Origin: CAZVRZ01 sp964629965
GTDB taxonomy: Bacteria; Chloroflexota; Anaerolineae; Anaerolineales; UBA4823
Direction: 5' to 3'
Length of the DNA: 64,000 nt
Assembly: GCA_964629965.1 (NCBI GenBank)
Contig: CAZVRZ010000005.1
Location: 1-64,000 of the forward strand
A program made the position numbers and the translations under genes. Of the stretch, positions 44,087 to 53,100 are shown piece by piece (the first letter of the stretch is position 1; every line of letters begins with the position of its first letter). The notes below the pieces were generated by a model that worked only from the letters and a program-made list of their open reading frames with translations, was not told where the DNA came from and did no database searches.

Positions 44087-45583
44087 ATGCTGAAAAGAAA
44101 TTCCTGGTGGTATTTGGCAGCTCTCTTCGTTACAGGCGTGGGTTTGCTGCTTCGCCTGACCAACCTGACAAACCCTCCTCTGGATTTCCTGGCCGGGCGT
44201 CAGTTGCGATCGGCGATTATCGCTCGAGGAATGTATTGCCAACTGGCGCCCTGTGCTGACGATGAGAAGCGGCAAATTGCGATCACTATGTGGAAAGGGG
44301 AAGATATCTACGAACCGCAGCTTTTTGAGCGCCTAGTCTCATCAACCTATCTCATTTTGGGGCATGAATATTTGTGGATCGTTAAAGTTTATACGGCCCT
44401 ATTTTGGCTTGTGGGTGCCATCACTATGTTGGCGTTAACCTCCCGGATGGGAATTCCAGAGGCCGGGTTGGTTGCAGTGGGTTATTATGCTGTTCACTCA
44501 TCTACAGTAATATCAGGTCGATCGTTTCAACCCGAGCCGTTGATGGTAATGTGGGTCACACTGGCCGCTTATTGCTTGTATCGTTGGTCGGGAGAACGAA
44601 ATTGGCGTTGGAGCATCCTAGCCGGCCTTACTAGCGGGATTGCTATTTTGGTTAAGGTGGTCGCTTTTTTCCCGGTGATTGGCATGCTGATCGTATTAAC
44701 CCTGCAAAAGCGGGAGCTGAAAAAAACGATCATGAATTTCCGTTTTGGCGCAGCGATCTTCCTGATGGCATTGATACCTTCAGCTTATTATTTCCTGATG
44801 ATCGGAGGAAGGTCTTCAGGCTTTTTTAAATACTGGACACTTTCTTTCCTACACTTGTTGTTTGAGCCAGCTTTTTATGAGGGCTGGTTGAAATTTCTGA
44901 ATGATCTTTTCAGCCTGGTAGTTATTACGCTTGGGTGGATAGGTATTATCGTGAATTTGAAGGGAACTGCTCGCTCACTTTTGCTGGGTTGGTGGGGTGG
45001 GTATGTGTTGTATGTGTTCTTTTTGCCATATCAAGTCACTACTCACTTTTACTACAGCCTGATCATATCTCCCCTCGTGGCTTTATCGCTGGGAGTCTTT
45101 GCCCACCTGCTATTTTCTCACCTGCACTTGCGGCATGTCTGGCGAGGTGCTCTGGCAGGGGTTGTATTGTTGATGGTCTTCTATCCAGCCTGGATCACGC
45201 GCTCATTGCTTTTATCGGAAGATGCTCGAGGCGAATCGATTGCCTGGCAGCGCATGGGAGCCGAACTTCCCAAAGATGGGCAGATCGTTGGCTTGACCCA
45301 TGATTATGGCAATCGAATCAGATATTACGGCTGGCGGGTGATTACCACTTGGCCTTATACTTGGGATATTGACCTATCGCAAGAACATGGCGGCGTGGCT
45401 GGCTTTCCGGAGATGTTCAATAATTACACGCAGGGGAAGAAATATTTTTTGGTCACAGACTATACCGATCTCGAAAATCAACCTGAATTAAAGAGAATGC
45501 TTTATGATAATTACTCTATCTTTCAAAAAGGAGAAGGATACACACTCTTCTTGTTGGAGTCACAGACGCAATCTTCTCCTTGA
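44087..45583 (+). CDS. GT39-like polytopic glycosyltransferase
   Basis: A 498-residue membrane protein with about 11 helices and a soluble tail. LRLTNLTNPPLDFLAGRQLR, SGRSFQPEPLMVMWV and IVGLTHDYGNRIRYYGW match the protein at 41071 segment by segment. The loop after the first motif differs (YCQLAPCADDEKRQ, with two Cys, against YYESNSEADP), which may shift acceptor choice. ATG 44087 is preferred; a GTG at 44078 is in frame but too close to the putative -10. It overlaps the next reading frame's possible TTG start by four bases. Confidence 0.77.
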   Translation: MLKRNSWWYLAALFVTGVGLLLRLTNLTNPPLDFLAGRQLRSAIIARGMYCQLAPCADDEKRQIAITMWKGEDIYEPQLFERLVSSTYLILGHEYLWIVKVYTALFWLVGAITMLALTSRMGIPEAGLVAVGYYAVHSSTVISGRSFQPEPLMVMWVTLAAYCLYRWSGERNWRWSILAGLTSGIAILVKVVAFFPVIGMLIVLTLQKRELKKTIMNFRFGAAIFLMALIPSAYYFLMIGGRSSGFFKYWTLSFLHLLFEPAFYEGWLKFLNDLFSLVVITLGWIGIIVNLKGTARSLLLGWWGGYVLYVFFLPYQVTTHFYYSLIISPLVALSLGVFAHLLFSHLHLRHVWRGALAGVVLLMVFYPAWITRSLLLSEDARGESIAWQRMGAELPKDGQIVGLTHDYGNRIRYYGWRVITTWPYTWDIDLSQEHGGVAGFPEMFNNYTQGKKYFLVTDYTDLENQPELKRMLYDNYSIFQKGEGYTLFLLESQTQSSP

Positions 45584-45603
45584 GTACCTTGGATGCAAAT
45601 TTT

Positions 45604-46593
45604 ATGACTATTTCTGATTTACCGTTGGTTTCTATCATTACACCTTCGTTCAACCAGGCAGCTTACCTGGAGCAGACGCTCCATTCTGTCTTTTGCCAGG
45701 ATTATCCCCGCATTGAATATATTGTGGTGGATGGCGGCTCAACAGATGGCAGTGTGGATATCATCCGAAAGTATGAGGATCGCCTGACATGGTGGGTGTC
45801 TGAAAAAGATCGCGGCCAGGCGGATGGCATCAATAAAGGTTTTGCGCGTGCTACCGGAGATATCATTGCCTGGATCAATTCGGATGACGTGTTTTACCAA
45901 GAAAACGTGGTCAGCCAGGCAGTACAGGCCTTGCGAGCCCATCCTGAGATCGGCATGGTTTATGCAGACGGATTGAAGATCGATGGGGAGGGTCATCTGA
46001 TTGCCTGGTTCCGTTATCCGCAGCTGAAGCTTGAGGATCTGCTGGGGTTTAACGTGCTGCTACAGCCCACGGTGTTCATGCGCCGCCAGGCATTAGTAGA
46101 AGCAGGTTTTTTGCCATCTGACTCTCAACTGCTGCTGGATCACGAGTTGTGGCTGCAGATTGCCGCTCGTTATCCGATCTTGCACGTGGACGGCTTTTGG
46201 GCGGTTGAACGTTCACACGAGAGCGCCAAAACCATTTCATTGGCTGCACATTATGGACCGGACGCTTTTGTGTTGGTCGATCGGCTGCGTTCCGAACCTC
46301 TGTTTGCCGAGGTGATCCGCGAGCATCAAGCAGAGATTTATGCTGGCTTGCATATCTTCTCTGCCCGGCGATTGATTGATGCCCGCCAGCCTGCCAATGC
46401 TTTATCGCATTTTGTTAAAGCGTTTCGTCTTGCTCCTGGCTCAGTTTTGCGAGTGTGGTATAAAGTATTGCAAGCCATTGGTAATTGGATGGGTTTGAGT
46501 CGCCTCATTCTCTTTTATGGTCGGTTGCGCAGCAGGCTTGGCAGACGCCCGGGGTGCCTCATCGTTGACGGAGCAGGAATTCATTGGGAATGA
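45604..46593 (+). CDS. Glycosyltransferase family 2, tandem copy 1
   Basis: A 329-residue GT-A enzyme. VSIITPSFNQAAYLEQTLHS, VVDGGSTDGSVDIIRKY, WWVSEKDRGQADGINKG and the metal motif IAWINSDDVFY (residues about 92-102) are those of the WcaA/SpsA-like GT2 group. The C-terminal 90 residues (LHIFSARRLIDARQPANAL and on) resemble a short TPR-like helical tail. First of three adjacent relatives. ATG 45604 chosen; a TTG at 45580 overlaps the previous stop. Donor unknown. Confidence 0.86.
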   Translation: MTISDLPLVSIITPSFNQAAYLEQTLHSVFCQDYPRIEYIVVDGGSTDGSVDIIRKYEDRLTWWVSEKDRGQADGINKGFARATGDIIAWINSDDVFYQENVVSQAVQALRAHPEIGMVYADGLKIDGEGHLIAWFRYPQLKLEDLLGFNVLLQPTVFMRRQALVEAGFLPSDSQLLLDHELWLQIAARYPILHVDGFWAVERSHESAKTISLAAHYGPDAFVLVDRLRSEPLFAEVIREHQAEIYAGLHIFSARRLIDARQPANALSHFVKAFRLAPGSVLRVWYKVLQAIGNWMGLSRLILFYGRLRSRLGRRPGCLIVDGAGIHWE

Positions 46594-46621
46594 TCTTTTT
46601 CAGCAGACTCGTATAGATTTC

Positions 46622-47599
46622 ATGAAAGTATCCATCGTTACACCATCTTATCAACAGGCTCAATTCCTCGAGCAAACGATCCGGTCTGTGTTAGTCCAGG
46701 ATTACCCCGCTATCGAATATATGGTTGTTGATGGCGGTTCGACGGATGGAAGTGTGGATATCATACAGCAATATGCCAACCGGCTGGCGTGGTGGGTATC
46801 CGAAAAAGATCGCGGCCAGGCCGATGCAATTAACAAGGGGCTGTCGCGAGCAACAGGCGAAATTGTTGCCTGGATCAACTCGGATGATTTGTATTACCGC
46901 AAAGATGTGGTCAGCCGCGCGGTGGAGACATTCCAGGCTCACCCGGAAGTCGGTATGGTCTATGGAGATGGCGTCATGGTGGATGCCCAGGGCGAATTGC
47001 TTGATTGGCATCCATATCGGCAGTACACCTGGGTCGATTTGATCTCGTTTGAGAACCTTCTCCAGCCTGCAGCATTTATGCGACGCGAGGCTTTCGAACG
47101 AGCTGGGGCATTACCCCTGGATTATCATACGATGATCGACCATGTTTTGTGGGTACGGATTGCTGCCAATTATCCGATCTTACATGTTCCCGATTATTGG
47201 GCTGTTGAGCGTACCCATCGCGATGCCAAGACGGTAACCCAGACAGATGGGTTTATCGAAGATGCTTTCCATCTGATCTCATCTCTTGAAAAGCAGCCGC
47301 CTCACGCTGCTGTGTTTGCGGAGAATTACAACCGGATCTATGCCGATTTGCATATCTACAGCGCCAAAAGATCGATCGATGGGGGCAAGTATTCTCAGGC
47401 ATTGCGTTATTTCAGCAATGCAATGCGATTTTCTCCTAAGCTGGTTATGCAGACATGGCGAAAAGTATTCCAGGCTTTGGGAGGAAGTATTGGATTATGG
47501 GATATTTTCCTGGCATATCGTTCGACTCGACGTCGCCTTCAGCACCAACGCAAGCGCCTTGCCGTGGATGCCAACGGCGTACATTGGATCGAGGCATAA
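46622..47599 (+). CDS. Glycosyltransferase family 2, tandem copy 2
   Basis: A 325-residue GT-A enzyme, closely matching the preceding protein along its whole length: VSIVTPSYQQAQFLEQTIRS, VVDGGSTDGSVDIIQQY, WWVSEKDRGQADAINKG, VAWINSDDLYY, and the same helical tail (LHIYSAKRSIDGGKYSQAL). A longer frame opens at 46517 inside copy 1; ATG 46622 restores the family start (MKVSIVTPSYQQ). Conserved catalytic residues in both copies suggest two active enzymes, maybe adding successive or alternative sugars. Confidence 0.86.
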   Translation: MKVSIVTPSYQQAQFLEQTIRSVLVQDYPAIEYMVVDGGSTDGSVDIIQQYANRLAWWVSEKDRGQADAINKGLSRATGEIVAWINSDDLYYRKDVVSRAVETFQAHPEVGMVYGDGVMVDAQGELLDWHPYRQYTWVDLISFENLLQPAAFMRREAFERAGALPLDYHTMIDHVLWVRIAANYPILHVPDYWAVERTHRDAKTVTQTDGFIEDAFHLISSLEKQPPHAAVFAENYNRIYADLHIYSAKRSIDGGKYSQALRYFSNAMRFSPKLVMQTWRKVFQALGGSIGLWDIFLAYRSTRRRLQHQRKRLAVDANGVHWIEA

Positions 47600-47603
47600 T
47601 AAC

Positions 47604-48419
47604 ATGAATTCAATTGATCCCGCCCTGCCTCTGGTTTCGATTGTGACTCCATCCTTCAACCAGGCGCGCTTTCTGGAAACCACCATTTGTTCGGTTTTGC
47701 AACAGGATTACCCCAATCTCGAATATCTGATCGTTGACGGTGGCTCAACAGACGGCAGTGTTGGGATTATCGAGAAATATGCGTCGCATGAACTATATGC
47801 GCCGCGCCTGGCCTGGTGGGTTTCTGAACGCGATGGCGGGCAAACGGATGCGATCAATAAAGGGTTCGCCCGGGCTAAAGGTCAGATCCTGGCCTGGATC
47901 AATTCGGATGACACCTATGAACCTGGGGCCATTACCAGTGCGGTACGCTATTTAACAGAGCATCCAGAGGTTGGCATGGTGTATGGAAATGCCAATCTAA
48001 TCGATGCTCAAGGGAACGTTCTGGGGCCCTTTCCGGCTCGCCAAACCAACTATAAGCGTTTGCGCCAGGGTTATGTGCATATCCCCCAACAAGCCTCATT
48101 TTTTCGCGCCGGGTTGTGGCAGCAGGTTTGCCCGCTAGATCCCACTTTTTACTTTGCCATGGATTATGATCTGTGGGTGCGCCTGGCCAAAATATCCACG
48201 TTGCAATACGTTCCACAGTTATGGGCCAACTTCCGTTTACACGGGCAGGGTAAGACCATTGCTAGCGATGACCGTTGTTATCCCGAAATGCTGCGGGTTC
48301 ATTGGCGTGAAGGCGGAAGATGGTTTTCTCGGCTAGTTCTCAAAGCCTATGTGCGCCGTTTATTCTTTTCAAGGTTGCCTCTAAAGCTGCGCTTGTGGTT
48401 AAGAAGAATAACCCCCTAA
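47604..48419 (+). CDS. Glycosyltransferase family 2, tandem copy 3
   Basis: A 271-residue GT-A enzyme with LVSIVTPSFNQARFLETTIC, IVDGGSTDGSVGIIEKY, WWVSERDGGQTDAINKG and LAWINSDDTYE. It is more diverged than copies 1 and 2 (an insertion SHELYAPR before WWVS; HIPQQASFFRAGLW in the acceptor region) and lacks their C-terminal helical tail. The long upstream frame opening at 47286 is inside copy 2; ATG 47604 is four bases past that gene's stop. Its 3' end overlaps the next gene by about 25 bases. Confidence 0.85.
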   Translation: MNSIDPALPLVSIVTPSFNQARFLETTICSVLQQDYPNLEYLIVDGGSTDGSVGIIEKYASHELYAPRLAWWVSERDGGQTDAINKGFARAKGQILAWINSDDTYEPGAITSAVRYLTEHPEVGMVYGNANLIDAQGNVLGPFPARQTNYKRLRQGYVHIPQQASFFRAGLWQQVCPLDPTFYFAMDYDLWVRLAKISTLQYVPQLWANFRLHGQGKTIASDDRCYPEMLRVHWREGGRWFSRLVLKAYVRRLFFSRLPLKLRLWLRRITP

Positions 48420-51400
48420 ATCGCCTTAGACAAGCGATCTATTTCGTCCTTTTATTTTCCATCTTTAGTGTTAGCCGTTCATCTGCTGCACAAGATGATT
48501 TTTCTTTTTCGGGTCAAGAATGGCAGTCTGCTGCGGGCTACCAGACCTACTTGCCCTACTTAACAGCCCCTCCTATTTTTACAAGTGACAAATCCATCTG
48601 GGTTCACAATCGTACGCCGGCCTCTCATGAAATTGGCTTGTTTCGTTACGAATTCTCACTGGAAAATGCTCTCAATGAAGTTGAATTCCAAATCTTTGCT
48701 GACAGCCGTTATGAAGCCTGGCTGGATGGGCAATGGGTAGGCCGGGGACCAGCGCGATTCTCTCGCACCTATCGGCAGTATGATATTTACCATCTCGGTC
48801 AATTGACTGCTGGCGATCACACTTTGGCAATCCTGGTGCAGTGGGCGCCGAATCAGCGTCGCTCCGAATCTCTACGGCCCTATTTGCAAGCTCATTTGCA
48901 GGGAAGATCTGCACAAGGATTTGAAATCTTTGCGCGCAGCGGGCCTGGCTGGAAAAGCCTGCTGACAGATGCCTGGCGTCAGGATGCCGCATTGGTTCAC
49001 TCCTGGAATCTAATTGGTCCAACCGAATTGCGTGATTTTCGCCTTTTATCTGACGAGTGGATTTTGTCAGATTTTAACGACGAAGCCTGGCAACCTGCTG
49101 TTGAAGTCGGGATGTGGGATCTGTTACCGGATGAAACGATTAATTACATTATCGATAACGAATCTGCATCGCGTCAGATTGAGATATTTTCTCAATTGGC
49201 AGCGGGTGAATATATCCAGTATGAGCCGCGCTCGATCAGTATGCTTGTCGAAGCGCCGATTACACCTACGTTGATCGACCGGGGCTCATTATCTTCTGCT
49301 TACTTGCTTGGAGAAGTGAACAAAACGGTTGGAGAGAATCGATTCAATTTCGATGTTCAGCGGACGACCGTTTTCAGCATTGAAACACTTGTGTTTGACC
49401 CAATGCCCATTCTGGTAATTGACAATCAATCCTCATCTTGGGCTTTGGCATCGCCAGAAAGGCCTGATGTACGGGTTGTAACGACCACGTTACCGGCAGG
49501 TTCGCATTGGTTGTCTTTTTCAGGCATTCCATACTCCCCTACGTTTTTTCAGGTCTCAAAAGAATCGGTTAGCTTCCCTCCGCTTAGTATCAGCCAGGGC
49601 GATCATGCCGGGCGGTGTTTATTGTTGTCTCAACCCACCCAGCAGCTAGAAAAGGTGAATGTCCTTAGCGAGTTACCTCTCAGCCTGGAATTTACCGAGG
49701 GAGCTGCATATGTGGTGCTTGATCTCGGTCGCGTCTCGATCGGAAGGCTGTATGCTGAAGTAAGCGGGCCGGCGGGTTCGCTCATTGATATTGGCTGGGA
49801 TGAACGCCTGTTCCCAGGAACGACCAGGCCTTTGCCTTATCCCGGTTCGTTGCATCCTGAATGGAACCAGGTTGACTCGTGGGTATTGGATGGAACCGAT
49901 CAACGCAGATTGACCACGATCGATGCTCGCACCGGGCGTTACATCTTGATTGCAGTGTGGGGCAGCGGGAAAATTCGCCTCGAAAATATCCGTGTCTTCG
50001 AAGAGCGATACCCGGTCACGCAGCGAGGGTATTTTGATTCGTCGAACGAATTATTAGATCGCATATGGGAAACGGGCATCCAGACTGCCTTATCGAATAT
50101 GACGGATGCTTACTCAGATCCCTGGCGAGAACGCGGGCAATGGTGGGGCGACGCGTATGTATTGGATCACGTGAACCGGGCAGCCTTTGGAGAGACCGAT
50201 TTGCTTCGCAGAGGAATAGTATTGATGGCCAAGGAATTCAGCCATGCCACTGCTCCAGGATTGGCGCCCCACGGAGATGGCCTGAACATGTTGGATTATT
50301 CCATGTTGTGGGTGCACAGTCTTGCCGAGTATGTGGAGCTAACAGGCGATTTATCCCTGGTGAGGGATGTCTATCCTGTTTTACAACAGTTTATGGAACA
50401 CCTATCCACCTATAAGAACCCCGAAACGGGCCTATTGGATCTACCGCTGCTGCACTGGTCGCAAACTGCTTATATCGATGCACTTGGCTACCACAATCGT
50501 TATGGACAATCGACGGCTTTGAATTCGATCTATTACCAGACGCTGGTCAACGCTGCCGATATTGCGGCGAGTCTCAATCTGGTGACCGACGCGCAGCGCT
50601 GGAAAAATGAAGCCGATACCATCAGCGAGCAGGTAAATCAACAGCTTTATTTACCGTCCGAGCAGCGCTATCTTACAAATATTTACCAGGGGCAACCGTA
50701 TTTCCCTACTTCATATTCTCAAGCCTGGCCTCTGGCTTATGAGCTTACGCCGGAAGAGAATATCGAAGCTGTTGTTTCGGCTTTATTAGAGTTGCTCTCC
50801 TCGGACCCGGCAGCGCCGAACATCCAAATCTACGGTATGTACTGGGTCTTTGAAGCCTTGGGCCGTTCAGGCCATATCGCCGAAGCCATCGATATCATGA
50901 AGCTGTATTATGGACGAATGTTAGACCTGGGAGCTACTACCTGGTGGGAATCCTTCCTGGCTAACCAGAGTTATACCAGCGCGCTTTCACATGGTTGGGG
51001 AGGATCGCCAACCTGGTTTTTGTCAACTTATGTCTTAGGCGCCAGGCAGACTGGCGTGAATAGCTGGTCGGTCGAGCCTCCATGGGAAGGAATATCCTCT
51101 GTGGAGGGAGCCATACCTTTACCGCAGGGCGATTTGCAGGTTTCTTGGAGTATGGAGCCGTGTGTTGAAAAGTATCTGCACATTGTTGCACCCATTGACA
51201 CGCAGGGTGTCGTAACGATTTCTGTGAATGCGTTCGATGATCGGATCATCCTGAACGATCAGTTAATCTGGCAAAATGATGCTCGCTCGTTAGTAACAAA
51301 AGATGGAAAGGGAGACCCGATCGTTTTCAACCTCGCTGCTGGAACTTATGATTTTGTCGTCCGGCAAGATTGTTCTCAAAATGATTCTTCGGCCTCGCCC

Positions 51401-51421
51401 GATCCGGCGTTGTCGAGATAA
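48395..51421 (+). CDS. Secreted alpha-L-rhamnosidase-like glycosidase (GH78 type)
   Basis: About 1008 residues. From the GTG at 48395 the protein starts MVKKNNPLNRLRQ, then a hydrophobic run (AIYFVLLFSIFSVS) and a cleavage-type RSSAAQ: a good Sec signal peptide, hence exported. An N-terminal beta region with GH78-style accessory folds (YEAWLDGQWVGRGPARFSRT) is followed by the (alpha/alpha)6 catalytic domain: DPWRERGQWWGDAYVLDHV near residue 574, LDYSMLWVHSLAEY, GATTWWESF and SHGWGGSPTWFLSTYVLG. It is the only hydrolase-type enzyme here. It may trim or remodel the exported polymer. A longer frame opens at 48320 but would hide the signal peptide. Confidence 0.77.
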   Translation: MVKKNNPLNRLRQAIYFVLLFSIFSVSRSSAAQDDFSFSGQEWQSAAGYQTYLPYLTAPPIFTSDKSIWVHNRTPASHEIGLFRYEFSLENALNEVEFQIFADSRYEAWLDGQWVGRGPARFSRTYRQYDIYHLGQLTAGDHTLAILVQWAPNQRRSESLRPYLQAHLQGRSAQGFEIFARSGPGWKSLLTDAWRQDAALVHSWNLIGPTELRDFRLLSDEWILSDFNDEAWQPAVEVGMWDLLPDETINYIIDNESASRQIEIFSQLAAGEYIQYEPRSISMLVEAPITPTLIDRGSLSSAYLLGEVNKTVGENRFNFDVQRTTVFSIETLVFDPMPILVIDNQSSSWALASPERPDVRVVTTTLPAGSHWLSFSGIPYSPTFFQVSKESVSFPPLSISQGDHAGRCLLLSQPTQQLEKVNVLSELPLSLEFTEGAAYVVLDLGRVSIGRLYAEVSGPAGSLIDIGWDERLFPGTTRPLPYPGSLHPEWNQVDSWVLDGTDQRRLTTIDARTGRYILIAVWGSGKIRLENIRVFEERYPVTQRGYFDSSNELLDRIWETGIQTALSNMTDAYSDPWRERGQWWGDAYVLDHVNRAAFGETDLLRRGIVLMAKEFSHATAPGLAPHGDGLNMLDYSMLWVHSLAEYVELTGDLSLVRDVYPVLQQFMEHLSTYKNPETGLLDLPLLHWSQTAYIDALGYHNRYGQSTALNSIYYQTLVNAADIAASLNLVTDAQRWKNEADTISEQVNQQLYLPSEQRYLTNIYQGQPYFPTSYSQAWPLAYELTPEENIEAVVSALLELLSSDPAAPNIQIYGMYWVFEALGRSGHIAEAIDIMKLYYGRMLDLGATTWWESFLANQSYTSALSHGWGGSPTWFLSTYVLGARQTGVNSWSVEPPWEGISSVEGAIPLPQGDLQVSWSMEPCVEKYLHIVAPIDTQGVVTISVNAFDDRIILNDQLIWQNDARSLVTKDGKGDPIVFNLAAGTYDFVVRQDCSQNDSSASPDPALSR

Positions 51422-51427
51422 CTATCC

Positions 51428-52945
51428 ATGCCTCGTTTCTTTCAAGCGTCTCTTACTTCTAACCGGGCCAAAAAGATTTGGCTGCTGTTATATTTGCTTC
51501 TTGTGACCGGGGTTGTATATATCTTGTATGCGGATTGGGCATACGATGACCCATACATCACTTATCGTTATGCCCGTAATATCCAACAGGGCATAGGTTT
51601 TGTATTCAATTCGGGCGAGCGTGTGTTGAGCACAACAACGCCTTTGTTTACTTTACTCTTAGCAGCTTTGTCGTTCGTTTGGAATGACATTCCAAAGTTG
51701 GCGCTCCTCATCAGCGCATCCAGCCTTGCCCTGGGCGGGGTTTTCTTGTGGAGCCTGGGAAGTTCCTTGAAAATTCCTGAAGTTCGCTGGACAGGATTGT
51801 TCTTGTATCCTATTTTCACCCTGGTTACTGGTACTTTGGGCTCTGAGACGCCGCTTTATATTGCTTTATGTTTAGGTGCAATTGCTTTCTACCAAAATAA
51901 GCGCTATTACTGGATGGCTGTTTTTGCAGCCCTGGCTGTCCTGGCGCGTCCGGACGGTCTCCTGGTGCCGCTGGTTTTACTGGTTTTTGAACTATTACGG
52001 CGTCGTTTCAAAAATCTCCAAGAGCTTTCGGCCTGGATCATGCCGGCTCTCTTGGCTGGGTTTCTGTTACTGGTATGGATAGCTTGGGCATGGTGGTATT
52101 TCGGTTCACCGATCCCAGTCACATTGGCAGCCAAGCAGCAACAAGGAGCGATGGAAATCAGCCAGACTTTTGCCGAAGGATTTCTCACGATCCTAGGTTG
52201 GTATAATAAATGGCTTTATCTAATGGAAGCAGTGCTCGCTATCTTTGGTTTGATCTATGCTTCTTGGAAAAATCGTGCCAGCTTGTTAACTCCCCTGTGG
52301 ATGATCACCTATTTTGCCGCTTATTCCTGGTTAGGGGTAAGCCGCTACGTTTGGTACTACGCGCCATTGGTGCCCGGCTTCGTGGTTTTGGTTGGTTTGG
52401 GGATTGCAGCGATCAGAGCGCTGCTAGAATGGATCGGGAGACAGGTCACGCGAAAGAATTCTGTCTACTCAGCCCCCATTCCTTCTTCCTTGCTGCATAA
52501 GGCCGGAGTTGTATTATCATTGGGTCTTATCCTGGCGTTGCTGGTTGGGCAGGTTAGACAAGTCTTCACGCACAGCCGCCTCTCTGATACGCGCTATCCA
52601 TTGTATAAAGCGACAGGTGAATGGTTAGAACAAAATACCTCTCCTGATACTGCAATCGGTATGTTGGAGGTTGGCATCATCGGGTATTATTGCAATCGGA
52701 CCATTATCGATTTTGTGGGTCTGATCCAGCCGGCGGTTGCATTGCAGTTAACTCCTGATTCAACCTATCAAGATTCTGCCACGTGGGCCATCGATCAATA
52801 CCATCCTGATTACCTGGTCTTACATCGTGGTTTATTCCCTAATATAGAGGGAGAAACTGGGGCGCTTGGCTGCCGGCTGATACATACCTTTTCAGGTACA
52901 TCTACCCTGGATATCTATTCTTGCGATTGGGATCGATCACCTTAA
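51428..52945 (+). CDS. GT-C membrane glycosyltransferase
   Basis: A 505-residue protein with about 11 helices. The first loop, YDDPYITYRYARNIQQGIG, and FNSGERVLSTTTPLFTLLLA form the DD-x-x-x-x-x-RYA ... NxGE pattern of bacterial GT-C transferases related to arabinosyl-/mannosyltransferases. A soluble tail from about residue 390 includes LEVGIIGYYCNRTIIDFVGL. It lies after the GH78-like gene and before a 155-base gap with a new promoter, so it probably ends the long operon that starts near 13486. Confidence 0.76.
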   Translation: MPRFFQASLTSNRAKKIWLLLYLLLVTGVVYILYADWAYDDPYITYRYARNIQQGIGFVFNSGERVLSTTTPLFTLLLAALSFVWNDIPKLALLISASSLALGGVFLWSLGSSLKIPEVRWTGLFLYPIFTLVTGTLGSETPLYIALCLGAIAFYQNKRYYWMAVFAALAVLARPDGLLVPLVLLVFELLRRRFKNLQELSAWIMPALLAGFLLLVWIAWAWWYFGSPIPVTLAAKQQQGAMEISQTFAEGFLTILGWYNKWLYLMEAVLAIFGLIYASWKNRASLLTPLWMITYFAAYSWLGVSRYVWYYAPLVPGFVVLVGLGIAAIRALLEWIGRQVTRKNSVYSAPIPSSLLHKAGVVLSLGLILALLVGQVRQVFTHSRLSDTRYPLYKATGEWLEQNTSPDTAIGMLEVGIIGYYCNRTIIDFVGLIQPAVALQLTPDSTYQDSATWAIDQYHPDYLVLHRGLFPNIEGETGALGCRLIHTFSGTSTLDIYSCDWDRSP

Positions 52946-53034
52946 CGCTCAATTGGATAATTTCCCAATAAGCACTGCCCAGCACTCTAAAGACCGGTTC
53001 CCCAATTTGTAAATGGATGAAAAATTATCCTGGT

Positions 53035-53063
53035 TTGACAGTTTACTAATGAAATGTTAGACT
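53035..53063 (+). promoter_or_regulatory. Sigma-70-type promoter with extended -10
   Basis: A consensus TTGACA (53035-53040), a 17-base spacer, and TAGACT (53058-53063) preceded by TGT make this the best-spaced promoter in the window. Start of transcription near 53070 rules out the ATG at 53068 and supports the one at 53101. The remainder of the gap from 52946 shows no gene or convincing terminator. Confidence 0.7.
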
Positions 53064-53100
53064 TCCTATGCATGCTAACTCATCCGGCCTCTGGAGTATG

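Noticed and set aside
47286..47603. N-terminal extension of the third GT2 by 106 residues
   Set aside because: It lies in another frame of GT2 copy 2; the family start is at 47604.
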